A DNA stretch of 64,000 nt from Nocardioides islandensis (GTDB lineage: Bacteria; Actinomycetota; Actinomycetes; Propionibacteriales; Nocardioidaceae). Below, in pieces: positions 32,363 through 41,583 of the stretch. The translations under genes and the position numbers were made by a program. Location of the stretch: NCBI RefSeq assembly GCF_015352455.1, contig NZ_JADKPN010000015.1, forward strand, positions 1 to 64,000, read 5' to 3'. Numbering within the stretch: position 1 is the stretch's first letter; every line of letters starts with the position of its first letter. The notes under the pieces were generated by a model, which did not search any database, was not told where the DNA came from, and worked only from the letters and a program-made list of their open reading frames with translations.

Positions 32363-33385
32363 GAGAACGACGAGTGGTGGGGCCCCGGCTTCACCGAGTG
32401 GACCAACACCGCGAAGGCCCGGCCGCTGTACCCCGGTCACCGGCAGCCGACACTGCCCGCGGACCTGGGCTTCTACGACCTCCGCCTGCCGCAGGTACGT
32501 GAGGAGCAGTCCGCCCTCGCGCAGCGGTACGGCGTCGAGGCGTTCTGCTACTGGCACTACTGGTTCGGCAACGGGCGGCGCGTGCTGGAGCGGCCGTTCG
32601 CCGAGGTGCTGGCGTCCGGCGAGCCGTCGGTGTCGTTCTGCCTGGGCTGGGCCAACCAGACCTGGACGGGCATCTGGCACGGCGCCGCCGACCGCGTGCT
32701 CATCGAGCAGACCTACCCCGGGACCGAGGACGAGGAGGCGCACTTCGCCACCGTCCTGCCGGCGTTCCGCGACGACCGCTACCTGCGCGTGGACGGCCGG
32801 GCGGTGTTCTACGTCTTCCGGCCCGAGGAGCTGCCCGACCCGGCCGGCTTCGTGGACCGCTGGCAGGCCCTGGCCCGGCGCGCGGGCCTGGACGGCCTGT
32901 ACCTGGTGGCCGAGACGAGCGACCTGCTCGGTCACGGGCCGAAGTACGTCGACGGCGCGAAGGACGGGTTCGACGCGTCGGTCTACATGCGGCTGCCCGC
33001 CCGCACCACGCCGCGCGACGTGCTGGCGATGCGGGCCCGGCGCAAGCTGCTGCGCGGCCTCGAGGTCTACCCCTACGCGACCGAGCCGCTCCCGCTGGCC
33101 GACGGTCTCGACCCGACGCACTACCAGCCCGCGGTCTACCCGAACTGGGACAACAGCCCGCGCTCGGGCCGCCGGGGCGTCGTCCTGCACGGCGCCTCGC
33201 CCGAGCGGTTCCGTCCGCACGTGCGGGCCGCGGTCGACGCGGTCCGCGACCGCCCGGCCGACGAGCGGCTGCTCTGGGTCAAGTCGTGGAACGAGTGGGC
33301 GGAGGGCAACCACCTCGAGCCGGACCTGCGCGACGGCCACGGCTGGTTGCAGGTGCTCAAGGAGGAGCTGGCCCGTGGCCGGTGA
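32300..33385 (+). CDS. WbsX-like protein, glycoside hydrolase 99-like domain
   Basis: A 361-aa protein of the Glyco_hydro_99-like/WbsX family common in O-antigen and capsule loci. It has ARAVAFYLPQFHPVPENDEWW at the start (in two parts), GVEAFCYWHYWFGNGRR, FCLGWANQTWTG and the C-terminal WVKSWNEWAEGNHLEPD. Some members are suggested to be glycosyltransferases, others endo-acting; the activity here is open. GTG 32300 has GGGAGTGAG 8 nt upstream. Its first 63 coding bases are repeated at the window start. Confidence 0.88.
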   Translation: MTEGLAARAVAFYLPQFHPVPENDEWWGPGFTEWTNTAKARPLYPGHRQPTLPADLGFYDLRLPQVREEQSALAQRYGVEAFCYWHYWFGNGRRVLERPFAEVLASGEPSVSFCLGWANQTWTGIWHGAADRVLIEQTYPGTEDEEAHFATVLPAFRDDRYLRVDGRAVFYVFRPEELPDPAGFVDRWQALARRAGLDGLYLVAETSDLLGHGPKYVDGAKDGFDASVYMRLPARTTPRDVLAMRARRKLLRGLEVYPYATEPLPLADGLDPTHYQPAVYPNWDNSPRSGRRGVVLHGASPERFRPHVRAAVDAVRDRPADERLLWVKSWNEWAEGNHLEPDLRDGHGWLQVLKEELARGR

Positions 33386-34436
33386 ACCCCTCAGGATCGC
33401 GATGATCTCCTACTACCTCCCGAGCGGCAGCAAGATCGGTGTCGGGTACCAGGTCCACGCCCTGGCCACCGAGCTGGTGCGGCGCGGCCACGATGTGACC
33501 GTCCTCAGCGCCTGCCCGCCGGTCGAGGGCGCCGAGTACGGCCACCGGCTGGTCGCCCCGCGAGGGAGCCTGCGGACCTTCCGGTTCGCGACCCAGCTGC
33601 GCCGCCTCGACCTCTCGTCGTACGACGTCCTGCACGCGCACGGCGACGACTACTGGATGTGGGGGCGCCGGGCGCGGGCCCACGTCCGCACCCTGCACGG
33701 CTCGTGCTTCGAGGAGGCGCTGCACATCCGCGGGACCGTCGAGCGGGCGCGGATGGTGCTGCTCGGCTTCAGCGAGGTGCTCGCCAGCCTGGTGGCCGAC
33801 CGGACCGTCCTGGTGTCGCCGGGCACCCGCAAGTGGACGCCCTGGGTGCGCACGGTGATCCCGAACGGCGTCAGCCTCCCGGTGCACCCCGGCGGCGAGC
33901 CGCGATCCGAGCGGCCCGCCGTCCTCTTCGTCGGCACCTGGGCGGGGCGTAAGCGGGGGCAGCTGCTGGCGGAGGCCTTCCAGGAGCACGTGCTCCCGGT
34001 CGTCCCCGACGCCGAGCTGTGGATGGTCTCGCGCGACGTCCCCGACGGCCTGCCGCCCGCCATCAAGGTGCTCGGTCGGGTCAGCGACGAGGAGCTCGCC
34101 TCGCTTTACGCCCGGGCCTGGGTCTTCTGCCTGCCGTCGTCCTACGAGGGCTTCGGGATCCCGTACGCCGAGGCCATGGCGTCCGGGCTGCCCGTCGTGG
34201 CCACGCCCAACCCCGGCTCGCGGTACGTCACCGAGGACGGGCGGGCCGGCCTGCTCGTGCCCGACGACCGGCTCGGCCCCGAGCTGGCCGGGCTGCTCCT
34301 GGACGACGCCCGCCGCGACGCGCTGGCGGACGCCGGCAGTCGGCGCTCGGTCGCCTTCACCCTCGACTCCGTCACGACGGCCTACGAGTCGCTGTACCGG
34401 GACGCGATCGCCGCGCGGGCCGGTGGCCGGCGATGA
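33375..34436 (+). CDS. Glycosyltransferase family 4
   Basis: A 353-aa GT-B enzyme. The N-domain has YYLPSGSKIGVGYQVHALA and the C-domain VLFVGTWAGRKRGQ, then SSYEGFGIPYAEAMASGLPV with the E-x7-E donor-site motif. It probably adds a sugar to the growing lipid-linked repeat. The GTG start overlaps the WbsX gene by 11 bases. Confidence 0.9.
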   Translation: MAGEPLRIAMISYYLPSGSKIGVGYQVHALATELVRRGHDVTVLSACPPVEGAEYGHRLVAPRGSLRTFRFATQLRRLDLSSYDVLHAHGDDYWMWGRRARAHVRTLHGSCFEEALHIRGTVERARMVLLGFSEVLASLVADRTVLVSPGTRKWTPWVRTVIPNGVSLPVHPGGEPRSERPAVLFVGTWAGRKRGQLLAEAFQEHVLPVVPDAELWMVSRDVPDGLPPAIKVLGRVSDEELASLYARAWVFCLPSSYEGFGIPYAEAMASGLPVVATPNPGSRYVTEDGRAGLLVPDDRLGPELAGLLLDDARRDALADAGSRRSVAFTLDSVTTAYESLYRDAIAARAGGRR

Positions 34437-34527
34437 CCGCGCCGTCCGGGCGGGAGGGCCGCGCGCTGTCACACTGTCGGCAGGGCCGACCGAGGAGGCT
34501 GGCGTCGATGGCGCGGACGAGCGCGTG

Positions 34528-35724
34528 ATGCGCGTGGACTTCATCAGCCACTCGGGCGCCGACTCGGGCGCCGAGCAGAGCATCGTGTCCCTGATCGCCC
34601 ACTGGCCGCTCGTGCTGCCCCGCCCCGCCCTCCTGCTGGGGCAGGAAGGTGCGATCCAGGAGCGCGCCCGCTCCTCGGGCGTCGAGACGGTCGTGGTCCC
34701 GCTGCGACACGAGATCGCCACCCGGCGCCGGCGGGACCTGGGTCCGCTGTCCGTCGTCACCTCGGTGTTCGGCCTGGCCCGCCACTCGGGCCGCGTACGC
34801 CGGGTCATGGAGGAGCGCTCCACCGACGTCCTGGTCGCCATCAGCATGAAGTCGCTGGTCTCCGGCTGGCTGGCCGCCCGCCGCTCCGGCCGGACGATCG
34901 TGTGGGACCTGCACGACCGCGTGGACCGCAGGTACCTGCCGTGGTTCCTCGTCCCCCTGCTGCGCTACGTCGTGCCCCGGATGGTGGACGGCGTCGTGGT
35001 GAACAGCCGCTCGACCCGCAACACCATCAGCGTCGGCCGCACGCCGGTGATCGTCGCGACGCCACCCATCGAGCTGGACCCACGGCCGTTCCTCCCGCCG
35101 GGCGACACGATCCGCAAGGTGGTGATGGTCGGGCGGCTCGCGCCCTGGAAGGGCCAGGACCTCTTCATCCGCGCCTTCGCCCGCGCCTTCGCGGGCACGG
35201 CCACCGAGGCCTACATCGTCGGCGGTGCCCTCTTCGGCGAGGACGCCTACGAGCAGGAGCTGCGGGACGAGGCCGTCCGCCTCGGCGTCGCCGACCGCGT
35301 CCACTTCGTGGGCCACGTGAAGGACCCCTGGGCCTGGCTGGTCGACGCCGACGTGCTGGCGCACTGCTCGCGGATCGCGGAGCCCTTCGGCCGCGTGGTC
35401 GTGCAGGGCCTGTGGGCGCGGTGCGCGGTCGTCGCCACCCGGCCGGGTGGGCCCGCGGAGGTCATCACCGACGGCGTCGACGGCCTGCTCGTGCCGTGCG
35501 GCGACGAGGACGCCACGGCCGCGGCGTTCGCCCGGCTGCGCGACGACCGCGAGCTGCGCGACCGGCTGGTGGCCCACGGCCCGGAGACAGCCCGGCGCTA
35601 CGAGGTCTCGGTCGTCACGCCGGAGGTGGCGCACTGGCTGGCCGTGCTGCCCATCCGCGGCCGCGGGCGGCGTCGCGCGCCCATGTCGCACGCCGAGATG
35701 TCGACCCTGGGAGAGCTGTCGTGA
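34528..35724 (+). CDS. Glycosyltransferase family 4
   Basis: A 398-aa GT-B protein starting MRVDFISHSGADSGAEQSI. The C-domain has VVMVGRLAPWKGQDLFIRAF and SRIAEPFGRVVVQGLWARC. The usual E-x7-E is altered: EPFGRVVVQ keeps the first Glu but has Gln in the second place. ATG 34528 is chosen since the fold begins there; the ORF can be read back to 34423 with unrelated residues. Overlaps the next gene as GTGA. Confidence 0.88.
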   Translation: MRVDFISHSGADSGAEQSIVSLIAHWPLVLPRPALLLGQEGAIQERARSSGVETVVVPLRHEIATRRRRDLGPLSVVTSVFGLARHSGRVRRVMEERSTDVLVAISMKSLVSGWLAARRSGRTIVWDLHDRVDRRYLPWFLVPLLRYVVPRMVDGVVVNSRSTRNTISVGRTPVIVATPPIELDPRPFLPPGDTIRKVVMVGRLAPWKGQDLFIRAFARAFAGTATEAYIVGGALFGEDAYEQELRDEAVRLGVADRVHFVGHVKDPWAWLVDADVLAHCSRIAEPFGRVVVQGLWARCAVVATRPGGPAEVITDGVDGLLVPCGDEDATAAAFARLRDDRELRDRLVAHGPETARRYEVSVVTPEVAHWLAVLPIRGRGRRRAPMSHAEMSTLGELS

Positions 35725-36704
35725 CCAGCGTGGCCGTGATCATCGCGACGTACCGGCGTCCCGGCGACGTCGCCCGGTGCCTCGACGCGCTGTCAGCGCT
35801 GACGGTGGCCCCGGACGAGCTGGTCGTGGTCGACGCCTCCCCGGACACCGAGACCCGGGAGCTGGTCGCCTCGCGTCCCGGGGTGCGGTACCTGCGCAAC
35901 GAGGCCGGCATGGGCACGCTGCCGACCTCCCGCGCCATCGGGATCAGGGGCACGACCAGCGACGTCGTGGCCTTCCTCGACGACGACTCCAACGTGCGCC
36001 CCACCTGGCTGGTGAACCTGAGGGCGCCGTACGACGACCCGCACGTCGGCGCCGTCGGTGGCCGCGTCATCAACTCGCCCGAGGAGGTGGCGGCCGCGGA
36101 CCCGACCCAGATCGGGCGGCTGCTGCCCGACGGCCGGCTGACCGGCAACTTCGCCGCCGACCCGGGGGGCGTCGTCGACGTCGACCACCTGCTCGGGGCC
36201 AACATGTCCTACCGCCGCACGGCTCTGGAGTCGATCGGCGGGATCGCCGAGATCTACCCGGGCACCAGCGCCCGCGAGGACAGCAACCTGGGCCTGCGGA
36301 TGAACCGCGCCGGCTGGCGGGTGGTGTTCGCCCCGGAGGCGGTCGTGGACCACGACGCGGGCGAGTACGCCAAGGGCAAGCGCTTCGACCGGCGCTACCA
36401 GTACTACACGCAGCGCAACCACATGGTCCTGCTCGGCCGCGTCTTCGGCCTCGGCAGCTCCTACGTCCGTCGGTACCCGCTCGTCGTGGCCCGTGAGGCC
36501 GCCGGGCGGCTCCGCAGCCACCCGGACGACGGGGCCGCGCGCCGGTCGCCGTACCGCCGGTTCCGCGACCTCGCGGCCGGTGCCACCCGGGCCGGCGCGG
36601 ACCTCGCCGGGCTGGTGGCCGGGACCGGCGCCGCCATCGGGCTGCGCCTGCGGCTCGGCGGCGTGCCGAAGCCCGCCCGACGGACCGTCAGCGACGCCCG
36701 ATGA
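35721..36704 (+). CDS. Glycosyltransferase family 2
   Basis: A 327-aa GT-A enzyme with VAVIIATYRRPGDVARCLDA, VVVDASPDTETREL, FLDDDSNVRPTW and a later GANMSYRRTAL/AREDSNLGLRMNRAGWRV, the WbbL/rhamnosyltransferase-like acceptor half. It has no membrane helix. Its last 17 bases overlap the convergent glycosyltransferase. Confidence 0.9.
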   Translation: MTSVAVIIATYRRPGDVARCLDALSALTVAPDELVVVDASPDTETRELVASRPGVRYLRNEAGMGTLPTSRAIGIRGTTSDVVAFLDDDSNVRPTWLVNLRAPYDDPHVGAVGGRVINSPEEVAAADPTQIGRLLPDGRLTGNFAADPGGVVDVDHLLGANMSYRRTALESIGGIAEIYPGTSAREDSNLGLRMNRAGWRVVFAPEAVVDHDAGEYAKGKRFDRRYQYYTQRNHMVLLGRVFGLGSSYVRRYPLVVAREAAGRLRSHPDDGAARRSPYRRFRDLAAGATRAGADLAGLVAGTGAAIGLRLRLGGVPKPARRTVSDAR

Positions 36705-37581
36705 CCGCGCGCACGAGGGCGAGCGCCGTCGGGCCGGGGGAGCGGGCCGCCCACCCGAGCTCGGTCAGCAGCCGGCGTCCGTCGCGGCGGCGTGCGGCGT
36801 CCGCGAGGCCGCGCACGCACTCCTGCGCGCAGTCGCGGGCGACCCGGCGCGCCCGCTCGTCGAGCAGTGCCGTGACCTCGGGGTCGTCGCGATGAGCCGC
36901 CCGCTGCTCGCGCACGAACCGCACGGTGGAACGCCGGCCCTCGAGCGAGCCGCTGGACGACAGGTTGGCCGAGTGACGCCGGTACGAGACGAGAGGCCGG
37001 GGCACGGCGACGAGCGGGCCGCTGAGGGCCAGCCGCAGGATGTACTCGTTGTCCTCGGCCATCCGGTAGGACTCGTCGAACCCGCCGATCGCCGTGTGTG
37101 CCTCGCGCCGCAGCACCAGCGTCACGATGCGCGGCTGCGGCTCCTCGCCGTTCACGAACAGCCGGGAGTCGACGGTTGTCGCGTCCCAGCTCCCGAACTC
37201 CCGGCCTTCGGCGTCGATGTAGCGGCCGGCCGTGAACGACGCCACCGCGTCGACGTGCTCGGCCAGGGCGCGCACCTGCTCCGCCAGCTTGTCGGCGTCC
37301 CACACGTCGTCGTCGTCCAGCAGCGCGACCAGCGGGGCGTCGCCCTGGGCGATGCCGCGGTTGCGGGCCGCCGACGGGCCGCGGTTCTCCTGGCGCACGA
37401 CGGTCGTCCGGGGCATGCCGGCGACGGCGCGGGGCACCGCATCGGGGTCGGGCGTGCCGTCGTCGACCACGACCAGGCTCCAGTGCGGGTAGGTCTGTGC
37501 GCGCACCGACTCCAGTGCCTGCGCGAGGTACGGGCTGGCGCGGTTGGTGACCATCACCAGGTCGACGCGCGTCGGCTCCAT
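36688..37581 (-). CDS. Glycosyltransferase family 2, reversed within the locus
   Basis: A 297-aa GT-A enzyme: VDLVMVTNRASPYLAQALES, VVVDDGTPDPDA, then ALLDDDDVWDADK (about residue 95) and AEDNEYILRLALSGPL. It lies against the direction of its neighbours, overlapping the preceding gene and divergent from the ABC exporter 34 bases away, so it has its own promoter. Confidence 0.9.
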   Translation of the reverse strand: MEPTRVDLVMVTNRASPYLAQALESVRAQTYPHWSLVVVDDGTPDPDAVPRAVAGMPRTTVVRQENRGPSAARNRGIAQGDAPLVALLDDDDVWDADKLAEQVRALAEHVDAVASFTAGRYIDAEGREFGSWDATTVDSRLFVNGEEPQPRIVTLVLRREAHTAIGGFDESYRMAEDNEYILRLALSGPLVAVPRPLVSYRRHSANLSSSGSLEGRRSTVRFVREQRAAHRDDPEVTALLDERARRVARDCAQECVRGLADAARRRDGRRLLTELGWAARSPGPTALALVRAVIGRR

Positions 37582-37615
37582 CGGGCTGAGTCTAGGGAGC
37601 CTCGGGGGTGGTCAC

Positions 37616-39424
37616 GTGCGTGACCTGGTCCGGGACCTGCGCGACATCCTCGAGCCCAGCACCCGTCGGCGGCTGCTGGTGGCGATGGTCGGGTCCGTGG
37701 TGATCGCCATGCTGGACACGTTCGCGATCGGCCTGGTCCTCCCGCTGGTGGACGTGGCCACGGGCGAGGGAGTCGACAGCGGAACCGCGGGGTACGTCGC
37801 CGACCTGCTCGGCACCGACGACCCGCAGCGCGTGACGGCGATCCTGGCCGTCGTCGTCGTGCTGCTCTTCATCGGCAAGAACGTCGGCGCGCTGATCTTC
37901 AACTACTGGCTGCTCGGCTTCACGTACTTCGAGCGCGTCAACACCTCCGCGCGCATCCTGCGCTTCTACCTCTCGGCGCCGTACACCGAGGTCTCGCGAC
38001 GCAGCGGCGCGGAGCTGATGCGGACCATGGACACCGCCGTGCTCCAGGTCTTCACGATGACGATCAACGGCCTGATGTCCGGGTTCGCGGCGGTCGTGGC
38101 GATCGCCGCCGTCGTCGTCGCGCTGCTCATCGTGGCCCCGCTGCCGACGCTGGCCCTGGTCGCGTACTTCGGCGCGGCCAGCCTGCTGTACCTGAGGTTC
38201 GCCAAGCCCCGGGCCGCGGCGGCGGGCCAGGTGATGAACGAGGCCTCGATGGCCGGGTTCAAGGCGGCGTTCTCGGCCCTGGGGGCGCTGAAGGAGGTCA
38301 ACCTGCGCGGCTCGCAGCAGAAGTTCGTCGAGGCGTTCCGGCAGCCGCAGCTGCGCGGCTCCGAGGCCGGCCGCACCGCGGCGTTCCTCGGCAGCCTGCC
38401 CCGCTACATCCTCGAGGTGCTCTTCATCATCGCCATCGGCCTGGTCCTGCTCATCGGGGCCGCCGACGGGAGTGCCGGCACCAGCGGTGCACTCGGGGTG
38501 CTGGCCGTCTTCGTCGCCGCCGGCTTCCGGCTGCTGCCGTCGATCTCCAGCCTGGTCGCCAGCTCCAGCAACGTGCGGGTGGGCGCGGCGTCCGTCGCGA
38601 TCGTCCGCGCGGAGGTGCTGCGCGCCCGTGAGTTCAGCGTCGACGACGGGCCGCCCCCCGCACGGTTGCCGTTCGAGCGCGAGCTCCGTCTCGACGCCAT
38701 CACCTTCCGGTACCCGAGCTCGGAGGTCGACGTGCTGCGCGACGTCGACCTCGCCATGCCGTTCGGCGGCACGCTCGCCATCGTGGGCGGGAGCGGCGCC
38801 GGCAAGACGACGATGGTCGACATCATCCTGGGCCTGCACCAGCCCACGCGCGGAGCCGTCCTGGTGGACGGCGTCGACATCGCCGAGCACCAGGCGAGCT
38901 GGCGGCAGAACCTCGGCTACGTCCCCCAGGACACCTACATCCTCGACGCCACGCTCATGGAGAACGTCGCCTTCGACGTCGCCGCCGAGGACGTCGACCG
39001 CGACGCCGTCATCCGCGCGCTCGACCGGGCCCAGCTCTCCGAGCTCGTGGCTGCGCTCCCGGACGGCCTCGACGCCCAGGTGGGCGAACGCGGGACCCTG
39101 CTCTCCGGCGGCCAGCGTCAGCGGCTCGGCATCGCCCGCGCGCTCTACCGCAACCCCCGGCTGCTGGTCCTCGACGAGGCGACGTCGGCGCTGGACAACG
39201 AGACCGAGCACCAGATCGGGCAGGCGATCGACGCCCTGGCGGGGAGCATCTCGGTGATCGTCGTGGCCCACCGGCTCTCCACCGTGCGCCACGTCGACCG
39301 CATCGTGTTCCTCAAGGAGGGCCGGATCGCCAGCAGCGGCACGTTCGACACGCTGCGCGAGATCGACGCCGACTTCGCGCGCCTCGTCCAGCTGGGCTCA
39401 CTCGACGCCGACCCTGCCCGATGA
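37616..39424 (+). CDS. ABC exporter, MsbA/PglK-like half-transporter
   Basis: A 602-aa protein with an N-terminal six-helix domain and a C-terminal ATPase. Walker A is GGSGAGKT (about 390), the Q-loop QDTYILDATLMENVAF, the signature LLSGGQRQRLG, and Walker B LLVLDEATSALD. Among lipid-linked glycan systems this type flips the oligosaccharide across the membrane. No Wzx flippase occurs in the window, so it may fill that role (inference). GTG 37616 is chosen; an upstream reading would overlap the divergent gene. It is coupled to the next gene by an ATGA overlap. Confidence 0.85.
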   Translation: MRDLVRDLRDILEPSTRRRLLVAMVGSVVIAMLDTFAIGLVLPLVDVATGEGVDSGTAGYVADLLGTDDPQRVTAILAVVVVLLFIGKNVGALIFNYWLLGFTYFERVNTSARILRFYLSAPYTEVSRRSGAELMRTMDTAVLQVFTMTINGLMSGFAAVVAIAAVVVALLIVAPLPTLALVAYFGAASLLYLRFAKPRAAAAGQVMNEASMAGFKAAFSALGALKEVNLRGSQQKFVEAFRQPQLRGSEAGRTAAFLGSLPRYILEVLFIIAIGLVLLIGAADGSAGTSGALGVLAVFVAAGFRLLPSISSLVASSSNVRVGAASVAIVRAEVLRAREFSVDDGPPPARLPFERELRLDAITFRYPSSEVDVLRDVDLAMPFGGTLAIVGGSGAGKTTMVDIILGLHQPTRGAVLVDGVDIAEHQASWRQNLGYVPQDTYILDATLMENVAFDVAAEDVDRDAVIRALDRAQLSELVAALPDGLDAQVGERGTLLSGGQRQRLGIARALYRNPRLLVLDEATSALDNETEHQIGQAIDALAGSISVIVVAHRLSTVRHVDRIVFLKEGRIASSGTFDTLREIDADFARLVQLGSLDADPAR

Positions 39425-40245
39425 GCGGCTCGCTGCTCGACCGGGTCTCCCGTCGTGTCCACCTGCGCAAGGGCTCGGTGCTCCTGACGTACCCCGGACT
39501 GGGCGTCGGCAACTACCTCTACTTCCTCCTGGACGCGTACGCCGACAGCCTGGCCGGGCCGCCGGCCCGGGTCCTGGACTCGGGGCTCGACCCGGCCTGG
39601 CGTGCAGCGCTCCCGCGGCTGGAGCCGCTGCTGGCCGCTCCCGAGGACGTTGCCTGGCGTCGGACCCGGCACATCCCGCCCAGCTTCCTGCAGGCCTACG
39701 GCGTGGACTTCTCGGCGGCGGAGCTGGAGCGGTTCGTGCGCGAGGTGCTGCTCGCGACGCTGCCGCTGCCGACCGGCCCGACCCCCGACGTGGTGGTCAA
39801 CGTGCGACGCGGCGACTACTACACGCACCCGAACTTCCGGCGGCTCTACGGCTTCGACGTCGTCGACTACGTCCACCGGGCCCTCGACGAGGTCGGCTCC
39901 GTCGCGACCCCGCGCTGGCTGTCCTTCGTCTCCGACGACCCGGCCTGGTGCGCCGAGCACTTCGGAGAGCTGACCGCCCGGACCGAGAAGATCACCTTCG
40001 GAGCCCAGACCCCAGGCAGCCTCGGTGACTTCGTGGAGGTGGCGGCCGCCCGCGCGCTGGTGCTCACCAACTCGACGTTCTCCTACTGGGCGGGATACGT
40101 CAGCGGGTTCGTGCACGGGGACGACCACCTCGGCACCTGGGTGCCGGACCTGCACCAGCGCAACATCGACGACGGCCGGCCGTGGCAGCACGACCCGCGC
40201 TGGCACGCCCTCGGTGTGCGCGACCTCGACGACGGCCCGGTGTGA
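39421..40245 (+). CDS. GT11-like (alpha-1,2-fucosyltransferase-family) protein
   Basis: A 274-aa protein with a short hydrophobic-free N-terminus, LTYPGLGVGNYLYFLLDAYA, then VVVNVRRGDYY at 124-134, which corresponds to the donor-binding HxRRGDY of GT11. VLTNSTFSYWAGYVSG near the C-terminus matches the NSTFSWW motif. GDP-fucose is the donor in known members, but no fucose synthesis genes are in view. Confidence 0.8.
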   Translation: MSGSLLDRVSRRVHLRKGSVLLTYPGLGVGNYLYFLLDAYADSLAGPPARVLDSGLDPAWRAALPRLEPLLAAPEDVAWRRTRHIPPSFLQAYGVDFSAAELERFVREVLLATLPLPTGPTPDVVVNVRRGDYYTHPNFRRLYGFDVVDYVHRALDEVGSVATPRWLSFVSDDPAWCAEHFGELTARTEKITFGAQTPGSLGDFVEVAAARALVLTNSTFSYWAGYVSGFVHGDDHLGTWVPDLHQRNIDDGRPWQHDPRWHALGVRDLDDGPV

Positions 40246-40274
40246 GATCTTCGGCACCTCCAGGGCGTGCGGTC

Positions 40275-40350
40275 GCGAGTAACGCACCCGTAGCAGGTCT
40301 TCCACCCCCAAATACGAGGTCGGTAGACGGTCTCAGGGTGCGTTACTCGC
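40275..40350. repeat. 15-bp perfect inverted repeat between convergent genes
   Basis: GCGAGTAACGCACCC at 40275-40289 is matched by its exact complement at 40336-40350, with 46 bases between. It lies in the 216-bp gap between the GT11-like gene and a convergent glycosyltransferase gene. It could be a bidirectional terminator or a mobile palindromic (REP/MITE-like) unit. The rest of the gap (40351-40461) shows nothing I recognise. Confidence 0.85.
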
Positions 40351-40461
40351 CGAGTACGCCGCCCGCTGGGCCTGGCGCCGCCCCGATCCATGCTCCATGG
40401 CAACCGTCCAGCTCCTCGACGCCACATGGCGGGCGTCAGCATGACCTCTGGGACATACCGG

Positions 40462-41583
40462 CTAGGGCGAGCGCAGGTCCTCGACCACGGACCGCATCAC
40501 CGCCGCGCGCTCGTCCCACGTCGGGACGCCGGCTGCTCGCGGCGGCGGCAGCGGCTCGGTCTCGGCGAGGGCATCCAGGACGGCGCCGACGAACGCCTCG
40601 CGCGGGACGACCCGCGCCTCGGGCTCGCCGAGCTCACGGAAGCCGGCCACCGGCGTGCTGACGATCCGTCGTCCGGCCGCGAGGTACTCGTAGACCTTGA
40701 TCGGGTCCAGGCTCTCGGTGAAGTCGGTGACGACGTGGGGGACGACCAGCGCGTCGGCGTTCGTGAGGTACGACGGGACGGTGGCGTGCTCGCGCGGACC
40801 CAGCAGCAGGGCGCCGGCCGCGGTGAGCAGCTCCTGGTCCCCGGCCTCCAGCGCGACCGGGCCGACGAACACGAGGATGGCCGTGCCGGCCAGGGCCCGG
40901 GCCAGGTCGGCGGAGAGCTCGACGTCGAGGCGGTCGCGGTGCAGCGTGCCGACGTACAGCGCGACCGTCCCGGCGGGCAGGTCCGCGGGCCGGGGCAGGT
41001 CCTCGCGGTAGGCGTCGAGGTCGACGGCGTTCTGCAGGAGCGTCACCCGCTGGGACTTCTTGGTCTCCAGCAGGCGGGGGGAGCAGACCACGACGTGCCG
41101 GCAGTGAGCGAGCAGGTATCCCTCACCCTCGACCAGCCGGTCGTGCTCGCGCGGCGGCCGGTCGGCCAGCAGCCAGTCGTCGGTGACGTCGTACAGCGCC
41201 GGCCAGCCGGTCCGGCGCAGCAGGTCGGCGGACAGCGGGTCGTTGAGCCAGAGCACGGGATCCTGCAGACCGGCGCGGCGCGCGGCGCCGACGATCGAGG
41301 AGGAGACCCGGGCGTCGGCCTGCGGGTCCACGCGCCGGGGCAGCCACTTCGTCGGCTGGAACAGCCAGAGCCTGCCCTCTGCGCCGGCCAGGTCGCCCGG
41401 CCGTAGCCCGCGACCGCGCCGGACGCGAGCGCCGCGCCGTGCGTCGTGCAGCGGGTCGGCCGGTGGCTCGACGAAGAGCACCCGCAGGTCGGGGTCGCCC
41501 AGGAGCAACCGCGAGACCAGGTGCTGGTGCCGTCGCCAGACGCCGTCCCAGGCCTCCAGCGAGACCACCACGAGGTCGGTCAC
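40462..41583 (-). CDS. Glycosyltransferase (GT-B, family 1/4-like)
   Basis: A 373-aa GT-B protein: LEAWDGVWRRHQHLVSRLL, VLWLNDPLSADLL, ALYVGTLHRDRLDVEL and DPIKVYEYLAAGRRIVSTP near the end, which is typical of donor-site loops in capsule enzymes. First half is Arg-rich. It is the last of a minus-strand run of four coupled genes and its start overlaps the stop of the gene before it. Confidence 0.87.
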   Translation of the reverse strand: MTDLVVVSLEAWDGVWRRHQHLVSRLLLGDPDLRVLFVEPPADPLHDARRGARVRRGRGLRPGDLAGAEGRLWLFQPTKWLPRRVDPQADARVSSSIVGAARRAGLQDPVLWLNDPLSADLLRRTGWPALYDVTDDWLLADRPPREHDRLVEGEGYLLAHCRHVVVCSPRLLETKKSQRVTLLQNAVDLDAYREDLPRPADLPAGTVALYVGTLHRDRLDVELSADLARALAGTAILVFVGPVALEAGDQELLTAAGALLLGPREHATVPSYLTNADALVVPHVVTDFTESLDPIKVYEYLAAGRRIVSTPVAGFRELGEPEARVVPREAFVGAVLDALAETEPLPPPRAAGVPTWDERAAVMRSVVEDLRSP

